32,894 nucleotides of DNA from Monosporascus cannonballus. Its lineage: Eukaryota; Ascomycota; Sordariomycetes; Xylariales. The notes under the pieces are model-generated. The model ran no database searches. It was not told the origin of the DNA and saw only the letters and a list, made by a program, of their open reading frames with translations. Below are positions 1-9,561 of the stretch, piece after piece (position 1 is the first letter of the stretch; each line of letters opens with the position of its first letter). A program made the translations under genes and the position numbers. The DNA lies in contig QJNS01000448.1 in assembly GCA_004154925.1 (NCBI GenBank), positions 1-32,894 of the forward strand, in the 5' to 3' direction.

Positions 1-1760
1 GTTGGGTTTATGCTATACCCATGGTACAAACCATTCTTTCTCACTGTCTGCCTGACGGATGAAAGGGACTAACCAGCCTAAGGGGGCGACTTCGACCTGA
101 AAGTGAATCAGGGGCACGTGATGTACAAGCTGATGTCCCGCGCATTTCTAAACCACTTCGCGAATAACAGCGTCCGCGCCCACTTCCCCTTCGTGGTGCC
201 AGAGGAGAACGAGGCCATTCTCGATACTCTCGGAATATCCGAGAAGTATTCTTAGGACAAGCCTGCGAGGGAGATGGACCATGTGGTGATAAAGTCCTAT
301 AGGGTTGTCAGCCAGGTCTTAGGTGACACTAATGACTTTCACGTTCCCTGGGGCGGGGCGACCTCCTACCTGGTCAGCTTGCTGGGCAAGACTTTCGGGG
401 GGAATTCTGCCTCGCGGGCGACGGGCCCGCGAACCACACGAGCCGGGACCACGTCGACAGGTGTCTCTACCAGCCCGAGCGGGTGGGAAGACGAGATGAA
501 TTCATTCTGACCACGAAGAATCTGCTAGAGAAGGCGGCCGCTTGGGCCCTACCGCCGAGCCCGGGGGCTCCCGAGGAGAAGTTCTTCGAAGCGGACACCG
601 TGTGGAATGTCATCGTGCCGCTGAAAACGCGCTTTGTAGCCGAGTTCTTCGGGCTGCCCGTCAAGGCGGCCGAGACGGCGCACCGCGGCGTCTACACGGA
701 GCGCGAGCTCTACCTGCTGCTGATAGCCATGTTCACGACGGTGTTCTTCGACAACGACCCGCCAACTCGTTCAAGCTGCGGATGGTGGCGTGCGAGCACG
801 CGCTTGGCCTCGAGCGGCTCGAGGTCGAAGCCGACGTGAAGGCTGGCTGGGTTGCGAACGTCATCGCTCCGTTGGAGTTTACCGGTGCTAATAAGGGCAA
901 GTCGGAATCGGACTCGAAGGACGGCGGGCAGTATTGGCCATCCCTTCCGGATGACGGAGAAAGGCAAAACTATCCAAAGAGTGGTGTCGCAGAGACGGTG
1001 ATGCCTACCAGGTAAGCAACCCCTAATGACACACCCCAAGACCCGAGTACCTGAACGGCTCCCATTTAGACAAGTGACTGACGCCAAAGACCGCAATACC
1101 GCCGGGGACAACAATCATGTCGCGCCTGCTGTCCCAATGCATGAGCTACTCCCTGGAGACAGGGAGCGAGCACCTGCCCGGACTCTACCGCCTCGCGCAC
1201 GAGGACGGCGCCGCAGCCGACGACAAGTCGATGCACTAGTGAATCATCCCTCCCCCATCCCCTATTAAACCGGACGTCATCGCATCTTGCTCACTACCTG
1301 GCTCCCACCCAGCATGCTCGAGGGCATCCGCCTCCGGGTCGCATTAATAGTCGCTCGCTCCGTAGCCACCGCCGGCTCCCTCCAAAGATAGCTGACGACG
1401 TGCCATGCCTCTACGACCTACCCAACCCATCGAGTCCATCACCGGTTCTGAACTCTCGCGCCCCAGCGTCGCGGACCTACACCCTCGCGCCCGGGCAGCG
1501 GGCGATAATGGGCCTCGTAACGGCACCGCACGACGCCCTCTCCTTCCGGCGCCCTCGACGCTGCGGCTCGACACCCTCTCGCACCCTACATGCCTGGGGG
1601 AGGGCGTCAGACGGGCGGCGCTGGCGGCGGCGCCGAGTGGACTGGGACTCTGGTTTACTCGACGCCGGACCAGGGCGCGTATTCGCCCCTGCCGACTACG
1701 ATGCGGGTCTGGTGGCGGAGCGCCCCGGCTGCTGAGGGGAGCAAGGGAGAGGCGGGTTGA
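1..1760 (+). pseudogene. Decayed Ppo/linoleate-diol-synthase-like fatty acid oxygenase (P450-like half)
   Basis: This is a relic of a fungal dioxygenase-P450 fusion of the psi-factor-producing oxygenase (Ppo) or linoleate diol synthase family, which makes oxylipins that affect sporulation. The match is from memory of the family. Conserved blocks run in order but change frame. Frame 1 at 94-252 contains VNQGHVMYKLMSRAF and is cut by a TAG at 253-255, then resumes as DKPARE. Frame 3 at about 460-760 contains FVAEFFGLPVK, YTERELYLLL and FFDND. Frame 2 at about 765-890 contains NSFKLRMVA. Frame 1 at 1141-1238 contains GSEHLPGLYRLAHED, then MLEGIRLR after an intron at 1239-1312. Frame 2 at about 1470-1540 contains LAPGQRAIMGLV. 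Frame 3 ends near 1758 with PLPTTMRVWW, which resembles the family C-terminus. The peroxidase half lies outside the window or is lost, and no Cys heme-ligand motif is visible. Several frameshifts and stops make a functional product very unlikely. Confidence 0.75.
1012..1069 (+). other. Probable fossil intron in the oxygenase relic
   Basis: A GTAAGC donor at 1012 and a TTTAG acceptor ending at 1069, with a CTGAAC branch-like site between them, split two recognisable oxygenase blocks. A second fossil intron is inferred at 1239-1312 (GTGAAT...CCCAG). There the apparent TAG stop at 1237-1239 is really TA plus the first base of the donor, and splicing restores His-Tyr-Met-Leu-Glu-Gly. Confidence 0.5.
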
Positions 1761-3014
1761 GACGAGGTCGGTGATGGTGTGTAAGGTGGCCGGCTAGCTT
1801 GCGGTGTTGGAACGTCCGCATCTCATTCGCTTACGCGCACATGGTCTTGGGAAGTCCGAGTAAAAGAATCCCTCTCCCTCGGACGACGCGATGATAGCGC
1901 CTTTTCCATAGCACCATAAGTGTCTAGCTTTTTGGCTCTAAGAGCATAAGTGCACCACAGCCCATGCGCCGTGGAAAAGGAGGGACAGTTCGGCTGCGGA
2001 GTCACATGCCCCACCTACCCATGAACCAATTCACCCTCACGCGCGTAATAACTTATCCGCGGACGCAAGCCAGGTGCCAGCTCGTCACCCGGATAGATCG
2101 ACTGAATTGACACCTGTACTCCTCCAACTCCCTCGCGCGCGTGCCTGTGAAATAGCGTCTGGGTAAACCCGAGCATCAACCGGTTAGTCATCTACCTACG
2201 GAGTACCGCCCTGTCGGCGGTGGAGATCCGCAATGGGGCGGGTCCGGCGGCGATCCACGGAGCCGCGACCGCCGAAACTCCTGGCGCACCGCTCAAGACA
2301 GGGACGGTGGGGCCGATCTCCTCCCTTAACTACGTCGCCATGAGTCGCATTGCTTGCCCCTAGTAAGGTCTGAAGTAGTCAATCTATCAGTGCTGGACTT
2401 CGGATCGACTCCCGCATGTCCCCGACGTAGATGGGTTGTGACGCTTTGTCGGGGTCTTGCAAGGCGGAGCGAGGGGACGGAGCATTGCCATTTCGACACA
2501 TTCGTCTCCACCCGGCCTACTGCACTGCCTCGTTCATGCAACCTTGGCCCTACTCGGTCATCGTGAGGATGATATTACCAGTCGGCCGTACAAGCCGGGG
2601 CGTTTACGTGTATGCATGTGTATGTGTGTATTATACAAGGCCGGGAAACTAGCATCAATAGCCGCCGTCCGTCTTTCTCCCTCGCATCGTAAACGTATCC
2701 CCGACGCCATCCCTGGTTTCTCGCATCAACCCCCTGTTCCCTCGCACAATGCATCTATCGCTTGATCGTTTAACAGACCATTCTGGTTGCCTCTATCTAG
2801 CCGACCCGACCTCCTCAGAACCGCTCGCGCTTTGGGCCAGCCGCCTCCTCTGTAGCTGCCCTGACTGTACGTCCTTGCCCTTGGCTTCTCGTCCATAGTC
2901 ATCTACCCAATAAGATTCCCGCTGACAGAGTAGGCGTGTCGTACCATGTTGCAGTCACGGTGCTGATAATAGAGTAATGGAGTAATGTACAGTTCTCCGT
3001 GACACACAGGGCCA
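1761..3014. other. Intergenic, no gene recognised
   Basis: Open frames here are short and match no family I know. A short TG-rich run (about 2608-2630, alternating TGTATG) is the only simple repeat noticed. The right part should hold the 3' untranslated region of the ARL1 gene, which ends at 3015. Confidence 0.6.
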
Positions 3015-3898
3015 TTAGTCTTGTTGCACCGTTTGCTGTGACCTGTTAGCCAACCACTGTCCTGCATCATACTACCATGTGATTCAAGAGATGGAGAAAA
3101 GAAAAGGGTCGGGATAATCGACTCACCACCAACCAATCCATACCCTCGTTCACGCCGCTGCCGTCGACGGCGGAGCAGGCCACGATGCTCCAGTTGCGAT
3201 CCCTCAGCTCGCCGAGGCGCAGGGCCTCGCTGATCTCGCCGGCGCCCTTGGCCCCGGGCTGGTCCTGCTTGTTGGCGAAGACGAGCAGGGCGGCGTCCTT
3301 GAGCTCCTCCTCGTTGAGCATGGCGGCCAGCTCCTCGGCGGCGGTCTGCAGGCGCTCGATGTCGGTGCTGTCGACGACGAAGATGACGGCGGCCGTGTTG
3401 GCGTAGTAGCACCGCCAGTAGGGCCGGATCGACGTCTGCCCGCCCAAGTCCCACACGTTGAAGTTCAGGTTCTTGTACGACACCGACTCCACGTTGAAGC
3501 CTATCGTCGGGATCGTCGTCACTACCTCGCCTATCTGTAGCCGTCGTGCGCGCGCGTCAGTTCGAGTCTCTTTGTTCTAGACTGGAAACGGGAGAACGGC
3601 GATCCGCAATTAGTGCGGCGGCGCCTGGTAGACGTCAAGGTCGGGGGATGTCACATGGATGCTTCGAGCGGAATCGGGCGCAGACTGCGGGTAAGTCTAA
3701 CTGACCTTGAGTCTGTACAATAATGTCGTCTTTCCAGCATTATCCTGCGGAGTCTCGGGTTAGTTCGGCTGCCTCGCCACGATGCAGAGCTCCATGAAGG
3801 GAAAGGGGCGAGACGGCACATACGAGACCTAGGATCAGGATCCTTATCTCTTTCTTCGCCCATAAAAGGCCCGACAGCCATGACACGCTCTGACCCAT
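3015..3898 (-). CDS. ARL1: ARL1, ADP-ribosylation factor-like GTPase of the trans-Golgi
   Basis: Small Arf-family GTPase that recruits GRIP-domain golgins to the trans-Golgi; this role is known from yeast Arl1 and its orthologues. Exons on the minus strand are 3898-3824, 3744-3706, 3534-3127 and 3035-3015, joined in frame to give 180 residues, close to the usual 181-183. The start is MGQSVSWL, and Gly2 is the expected myristoylation site. The motifs are complete: P-loop GLDNAGKT (24-31), switch I PTIGFNVE with Thr48, WDLGGQ with catalytic Gln71 (66-71), NKQD (126-129), and a C-terminal GMDWLVQTVQQD. Exon 1 ends inside the P-loop, between GL and DNAGKT. Introns are 79, 171 and 91 bp; the first and last carry CTAAC branch sites. 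The gene is divergent from RPL39 and nothing looks broken. Arf1 and Arl3 are excluded by the strongly Arl1-like exon 3. Confidence 0.96.
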
Positions 3899-4709
3899 CT
3901 TGTGTGCGATTTCCCTTCAACAACCTGCCTGTCCTGTTTGAACGCTGTTGAAGGCCAAGTGGCCCACGCGACCCGATGCTGCGCGTTTGGAGGTGGAAGT
4001 GGCCAACAAAGTATTGGCCGTTTCAGGGGGAAGTGATAGACGAAGATAGACCGCCCTGCCCCGGAGAATTAGAAGTACGAGCCCCGAGCGCGAGTACGGA
4101 GCCGTATACGACCTCTTGTGAAAGACAACGTATGTATGATGCCGTCTGGATTTTGTAGAATGAATTATTACTCGGTTGTTCAGCTGATATGAATGAATGA
4201 ATGAATCAATCGATCAATGAATGGCCTCGGTGTGTCTTGGGTTCGGTTTCTAAGCATGGGTCTCCATCATTGTCATCAGGGGAGGCCGCGACAACCCAGA
4301 AGCCAGCCCAGCCCAGTCTAGCCAAACTTTTTGCTGTGACGGGATTGGTCTCTCTGTATTACCATTATTGTGCATACAGGGGGTTATTGTTATTTTCCTT
4401 CCGTAGCGTCGATCGAGTTTATCGGTTTATCTATCAAGTTTCAGGTCTTCACTCTTATCTTATCGCCGATTATCGATCACATCTGCACGTGACTCGACGG
4501 AAAGCCGGAGGCGCTTGGACCATTACAAGAAAGACCATATCGGGCGACCGGGGGGGGCCACACACAATCGGCAAAAGGGCTGCAAAACCCTCCCGACGAG
4601 CTAAAAATTGTTTGAGGCAGTCGCTTGCTCCACGTCCTCCCTCCTTCAACTCGACCAAGAAGGATATCAGCAACCAAACCACCATCTCGACATAACGACA
4701 GCAGTCAAA
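3899..4709. promoter_or_regulatory. Shared divergent upstream region of ARL1 and RPL39
   Basis: This 0.8 kb stretch separates the ARL1 start (3898, leftward) from the RPL39 start (4710, rightward), so it must hold both promoters. It contains a GAAT-type microsatellite (4191-4222) and pyrimidine-rich sequence just before RPL39. I could not assign a specific factor site with confidence. Confidence 0.6.
4191..4222. repeat. Imperfect (GAAT)n microsatellite
   Basis: Four clean GAAT units are followed by variant units (CAAT, CGAT) and a last GAAT. It lies in the ARL1-RPL39 intergenic region, about 490 bp upstream of the RPL39 start. Confidence 0.8.
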
Positions 4710-5187
4710 ATGCCGGTATGTACAATCGACTCGTGCATTTTCTCGGGCCCCGATTCAAACTTTGCGCAATTGCCTCAATTTGTTCGGTGCTCCTTTGCCC
4801 GTATGGAGTGAAGGAGGCTTCGAGACGGGATCCAGAGGAAGAAATGTTTGACATGCCCCGAACCGCAAGCTGACCATCACGTCCTCATGACAGAGCCACA
4901 AGTCTTTCCGCACGAAGCAAAAGCTGGCCAAGGCCCAGAAGCAGAACCGCCCCATCCCGCAATGGATCCGTCTGCGAACTGGCAACACGATCAGGTACGG
5001 ATAGGGAAACCCCCTTCGCACGGCGCATTCTCCCTCTCTCGAGCACGACTCCGTCCCATGAGACGCGACCGGCCCTGCCACTCTCGAACCGCATTCCACC
5101 ACCAGACCGTAAAAGCACGATACTGACCAACCATACAGATATAACGCCAAGAGAAGGCACTGGCGCAAGACCCGCCTCGGCATCTAA
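4710..5187 (+). CDS. RPL39: 60S ribosomal protein L39 (eL39)
   Basis: Structural protein of the large ribosomal subunit near the peptide exit tunnel. Exons 4710-4715, 4894-4994 and 5139-5187 join to exactly 51 residues, the standard eL39 length. The product starts [20 protein letters not shown] and ends [11 protein letters not shown]. Exon 1 codes only Met-Pro, a very common arrangement in fungal ribosomal protein genes. Introns are 178 bp (GTATGT...ACAG) and 144 bp (GTACGG...ACAG). The protein is strongly basic, as expected. Expression should be high and growth-regulated; this is inferred from the family and not read from a site. It is divergent from ARL1. Confidence 0.97.
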
Positions 5188-6723
5188 ACGCCTCACTCAT
5201 GTCCCCCGCAATGTCCGCCGAACCACCGATTGCGAGTCTACTCCCACCAGGGTAGTAACGATGACGATGAAAATTCTTCTCTCCGGAGCGTCATCACCTT
5301 GTCTAGCACGGCGATGCATAGTCACCGTAGATCTAGGCTTGTCTATGCGGGCATCGGCGGGATAGAAGGCGAATATTTGGCATGCGGAAAGGAAGAGAGT
5401 GGGGTAATACCTCGCTCGAGTTTCACGTTTCGGTCGGTCAGGGCTCTATTTCGAGGTTTGCATGGTACTGGTCAATAGGGAAATGAACACTCTACCAAAG
5501 AGGAACGGAAGAGGATGTGACATGACGATGATGGTGGAAGACGCGCGACTTGGACGTGACACGCTCCTTCGAATCTGATATGTGGACTGATCAAGAATTA
5601 CTGACCCCCTATCCTCTCTTTCGATTTCATGGCTCAGACTTGCCCCCAAGAGCTCCGTGGCCGTCCTCCCACGTCCGGCCCAGCGCGAACTGTGCCTACG
5701 TATGCCTCCATCGAACCAGCTGGGAGGGTGCAGCCTACATACACGATCCCGCCTGCTACATCACCCAATACCCTAATTGATGACCTGGTGCTACTTCCGT
5801 AGCTCCTCATTCCTAATGTAGATATATACACCCGTAGTCACTTCCCAGTCGGCTATAACCCACCTACCCGTCATCTATTTCCTTTGCTCATCCCAGGGAT
5901 GCAATATTCCCCCCAACCGTAAGTACCTCGGATAGTCAAGACACAGAGCATACATAGTATGCGCTGCAACACACCACACACCGATGGCTCGTCAGTGGAG
6001 AAGCTAAAGCTTTTGCTTGGTGTGAAGTAAAGGAAGGTTAAATCTGCATGGTGTCTGTTAGCTCTGGTTGGATGTACGGGTTCCGGGATGTCATTTAGAA
6101 GGGTATGAGGGAAAGGTTGCTGGCGATGGGAAGGAATCGCAGGCTTCCCTGGGGAACGGGTTTGCATTAGGGGATTTTATTGAAACGGGTGCCAGTCGTG
6201 TCATCATTGAGACCACATCTCTTGCGGAGGGCCCGATGGTATCGCCATAGAACTTTGTAAGAAGTCTCAAAGATTGCTTCCTAGCATCGGCTAGCTCTGC
6301 ATTGCTGGCCGATAGGGTCTATCTAGCGACCGGGAATCATATCTAAAGCAAAGCATGCCAATGTATCCCCCTTTGGTGCTTTATCGATACAGCAAAGACA
6401 TGTTAGCGTACTAATGACGAAGAAAGCCAATCCACCTAGCTCGAGACCGCAATGACCTTATTCTGAGTATGGCCGATCTTATAAACGTCTGGGCCTCGGA
6501 CACCTGCATATCATCATTTTCCGCCGTTCGGTTATCATCATCAACGACCGGAAAAGGAAGGCCTTTGAGCCAAAAAAAAAACGCCAGGCAATGCGTGCCA
6601 AAATTAACACCGTCTACCTCGGTCATCCCCGGAATAGCAGATCAAGAGACCCCATGTTGAAATACGGAAATGCCAAGTGTCGGGCCACTGAAAGGGTCGT
6701 CTATGTCGGTACGAAGGCGGTGT
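5188..6723. other. Intergenic between convergent RPL39 and SKP1
   Basis: No conserved protein block was recognised on either strand. It should contain the 3' untranslated regions of RPL39 and SKP1. Open frames of 60-98 codons here have no recognisable motif and are treated as chance. Confidence 0.6.
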
Positions 6724-7423
6724 TTAGCGGTCCTCAGCCCACTCGTTCTCACGGCGAATCTGTTCCTCCTCCTCGGGTGTGAAGTCGTTTGTGATATTGA
6801 ATGTCTTGCGGATCTCCTCTGGCGACTTGCCCTTGATCATGTTGGCAACAGTCTTACAGCCGACGTCGAGGAGGGGCTTGATATCGAGATAGTTGGAAGC
6901 CTAGATACATTATGAGCATTCCATTCCGTTGGAGCAAGGTGGTTCGGAGTATGGCACGTACCAAGATGATCTCGAACAGCATCTCCTGATCGACCTGCAT
7001 GAATTTCTGATCCCACTCCTCGATATCGGTAGTCTTCTTGCGGTTATCAGAGTCCTCGTCGGTAGTCTGGAGGGGATCGTTTCGGTGATGTTCGCACCAC
7101 TCTATGACTTTGCGCAGCACGGCCTCGTTGACCTTGCAAGGTAGTCAGCATCGTCACCCTTAGTGCGCCGCAAGGAAAGTCCAGGAAAGCTCACATTAGG
7201 GACTGGGATTGTCTCGTTCACCGAACCCTCACCGAGATCCTCCAACAGGTGCTTGATGAGGATGGATCTCTCGGCAACCTGCTTGTCTGAAGTAGATATC
7301 AGCATTCGACAGTCCATGATATACGGCAGATATAGGAAGGAGTAGCGCCGACTTACCGACTTCGACCTGCTTGCCGTCGTTCGACTGAAGCCGAACCTTG
7401 ATGGGGGCGGCAGACTCAGACAT
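6724..7423 (-). CDS. SKP1: SKP1, SCF ubiquitin-ligase adaptor (SconC type)
   Basis: Adaptor that links F-box proteins to cullin-1 in SCF ubiquitin ligases; in fungi it also controls sulfur metabolism (sconC) and takes part in kinetochore assembly. Minus-strand exons are 7423-7357, 7286-7195, 7132-6962 and 6900-6724, giving 168 residues, within the normal 160-170. The N-terminus [18 protein letters not shown] leads into the BTB/POZ-like fold (about 7-75). An acidic, charged insert ([12 protein letters not shown]) follows, then the F-box binding Skp1 C-terminal domain with [33 protein letters not shown] and the hallmark ending NEWAEDR. Introns are 70, 62 and 61 bp; the 62-bp one uses an AAG acceptor. 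All junctions keep frame. Nothing is odd. Confidence 0.97.
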
Positions 7424-9561
7424 GGTAGCGATTGTGTAATATGGAGATGCTGTAACCCAAGTACGGTGAGAAGATGACCCTCGGTCAAAAAGATGATGAC
7501 TGCCGAAGTATTGAAAGAAAATGTTTGACGTGTGGAGCGCGCGATGTTGTAAGAAGTAGATGTAATATAGAAAAAATGGTACAGGAAGAGTGTCCTTGAG
7601 AGAATTACGCAGTTGGAGAAGGGTTGTTATTGGCTGAAGATGGATCATGGAAGTGGGACGCATGCGGAATGGAAGTGAGCAGGGTTATTTATTGTAAAGA
7701 AGGCGGAGGGGCAACATATGTATTTTGGGAATGGTGGCCTGAAGTACTTTGTGCTTGCTATCAGGCAGGTAAGACACCCAGAAAATGGCGGGATGAGAAA
7801 AGGACAATCACGTATGTACCTATGAATTCCAGGTGGACGGGAGTGTACAACTGGTAGAGAAAGGCATGAATCACAATGGGGAAGTCGGCATCACCTACTG
7901 AGACGTTTGCTTGTATGGAAAATGAGGGGAGAGCTGGAAGGTCGTAGAGAGAGGTCTGAAAGATCTAGGTTCGAAGGATCAATGGACGAGAACCGCCGGC
8001 CTTTTCAAGAGTAGGTACGCAGGTACATAGATGAATAGCTTGTGCCTTTAAATATGTAGGTACTTTTAAAAAAAAAGGTAAGGCTTAAGATTGATAAAGA
8101 ATTTGTAAAAGTCAAAAGGCTAATGTGAAATCACAGTGGAAGTAGTAACCTCCAGGAAGTCAGTGAGGAAGGTAGGTTGTGATACTCAGAGGGTGAGCTG
8201 AATGATGCTGAGTAGATCCCCGGATGACTTAACTGCCTAACAGCGGTGGAGTTTGAGGCTACTAGGTACCTAAGGCAGTAAGGCTAGGCAGTAAGGCTAG
8301 GCAGTTCCGTGCTCTGGTAAGCCGGTATATCTGATACTTCCGTCCTCTCCCATTTCCCCAAACCCGATGACCTAAATTTATCGAACTGCCCGTGAAATGC
8401 CAGCCGTGCCCCACAAATGTAGCCGCAGGAAGCACCACCAACTGGTGCCTGCAAACTCTGAACAATGCGGGACCGTTACGAAATGATCACCAAGTATCAC
8501 CAGGTGGCATTCGTCCCATCTACTAACCTGACACGTTTCCGGCCTGTTAGTCATTGTCCGAGTTAAGTGGTCTATAATTCTGGTTGGTACGGAAGAGGAT
8601 CCGGACGCCGGTTGATCAACTTTACCTGGGGAGCTTTTGTTTGCACACGAACTACTCAAAGCTTGGCTATGGGGATATGAACCAACGTTTTAACAGCGAA
8701 GCATACTCTCGTTAAGAGCATATTTGCACTGATCCTAAGATGTGGTAGGTCAGATATGCGATTATTGTAGGTCCTACGGGCCGTTTTCAAGCATAGTTTC
8801 GCTTACAGCTACCGGCAACACAACATGGATTTAGATATATTTTTTGAACAACACTTCGCATCATAGCGATGATTCTAGCTGATTCATTGCTTTGCCTACT
8901 TACAGCGGCTCCATACAATAGTATGTCCTCAGTTGGTCGACATGAATCATCTCCCATTGGTTGGTTCATCTCATATTGTACTTGATCTACCGGTTAGGCA
9001 CCAAGCCCATCCTATGTAGCACCCAGCGATCTGATCTCCATCTCAGTGACCTAACAACGACAGATCCATCCGATTCATGCGACGGTCCGTCCTTGACCCG
9101 TTCCCTTCCCACGTCTGCACTCAGCCTCATAGCTGACAAAGGAGCTCTTTTTATTTTCCGTTTCCCATCGACCGATGTAACCGACCTTTGTAACCGACCC
9201 GTGTAACCCCTGCCAGAAGCGGACTATCTAATCTCCTCTCCCATATCCTCTAACAAGATCTAGCTAATAATTACGGATTAGAGAATTAAAGAAAGGGTCC
9301 ACAGCCGGGACGGGGTGGGGTACGCGTGTATATGTGTGTGTTCGGTGCGTAATAATGAATGTGTGCATACTCAACCCATTCGAATACGGTTCTGCGCCAT
9401 AGAGGTCTCCATGGAGATAGTGTCATGGCGGAAGGAAAAGAAGCAAATTGGTATCCAAGTAGCCTTCATGACAAAAATGACAACCCCTAACCACCCAACC
9501 GCTTTGGTAAGTAACCAGTGACTCCGCATCATCTTTCCCCATCTATTTCTTTATCTATTCA
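7424..9561. other. Long intergenic region upstream of SKP1
   Basis: About 2.1 kb with no recognisable gene. The first few hundred bases should be the SKP1 promoter and 5' leader. It contains poly-A tracts (about 8067-8076), a 13-bp tandem repeat (8274-8305) and scattered TACCTA/TAGGTA words. The last few hundred bases should hold the 3' end of the large membrane-protein gene, which stops at 9562. Confidence 0.6.
8274..8305. repeat. 13-bp tandem repeat, about 2.5 copies
   Basis: The unit GGCAGTAAGGCTA occurs at 8274-8286 and 8287-8299, followed by a partial GGCAGT at 8300-8305. A near-inverted word (AACTGCCTAA) lies just upstream near 8230, so the segment could also form a weak hairpin. Confidence 0.85.

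Noticed and set aside
1344..1574. Minus-strand Gly-rich frame ending GAGGGYGASDY
   Set aside because: It is the shadow of the oxygenase relic on the plus strand, which has conserved blocks here.
4470..4873. Overlapping frames across the RPL39 leader and first intron
   Set aside because: They overlap the confirmed RPL39 structure and look non-coding.
7960..7985. Second B-box-like GGTTCGAA word
   Set aside because: No A-box or cloverleaf fits around it.
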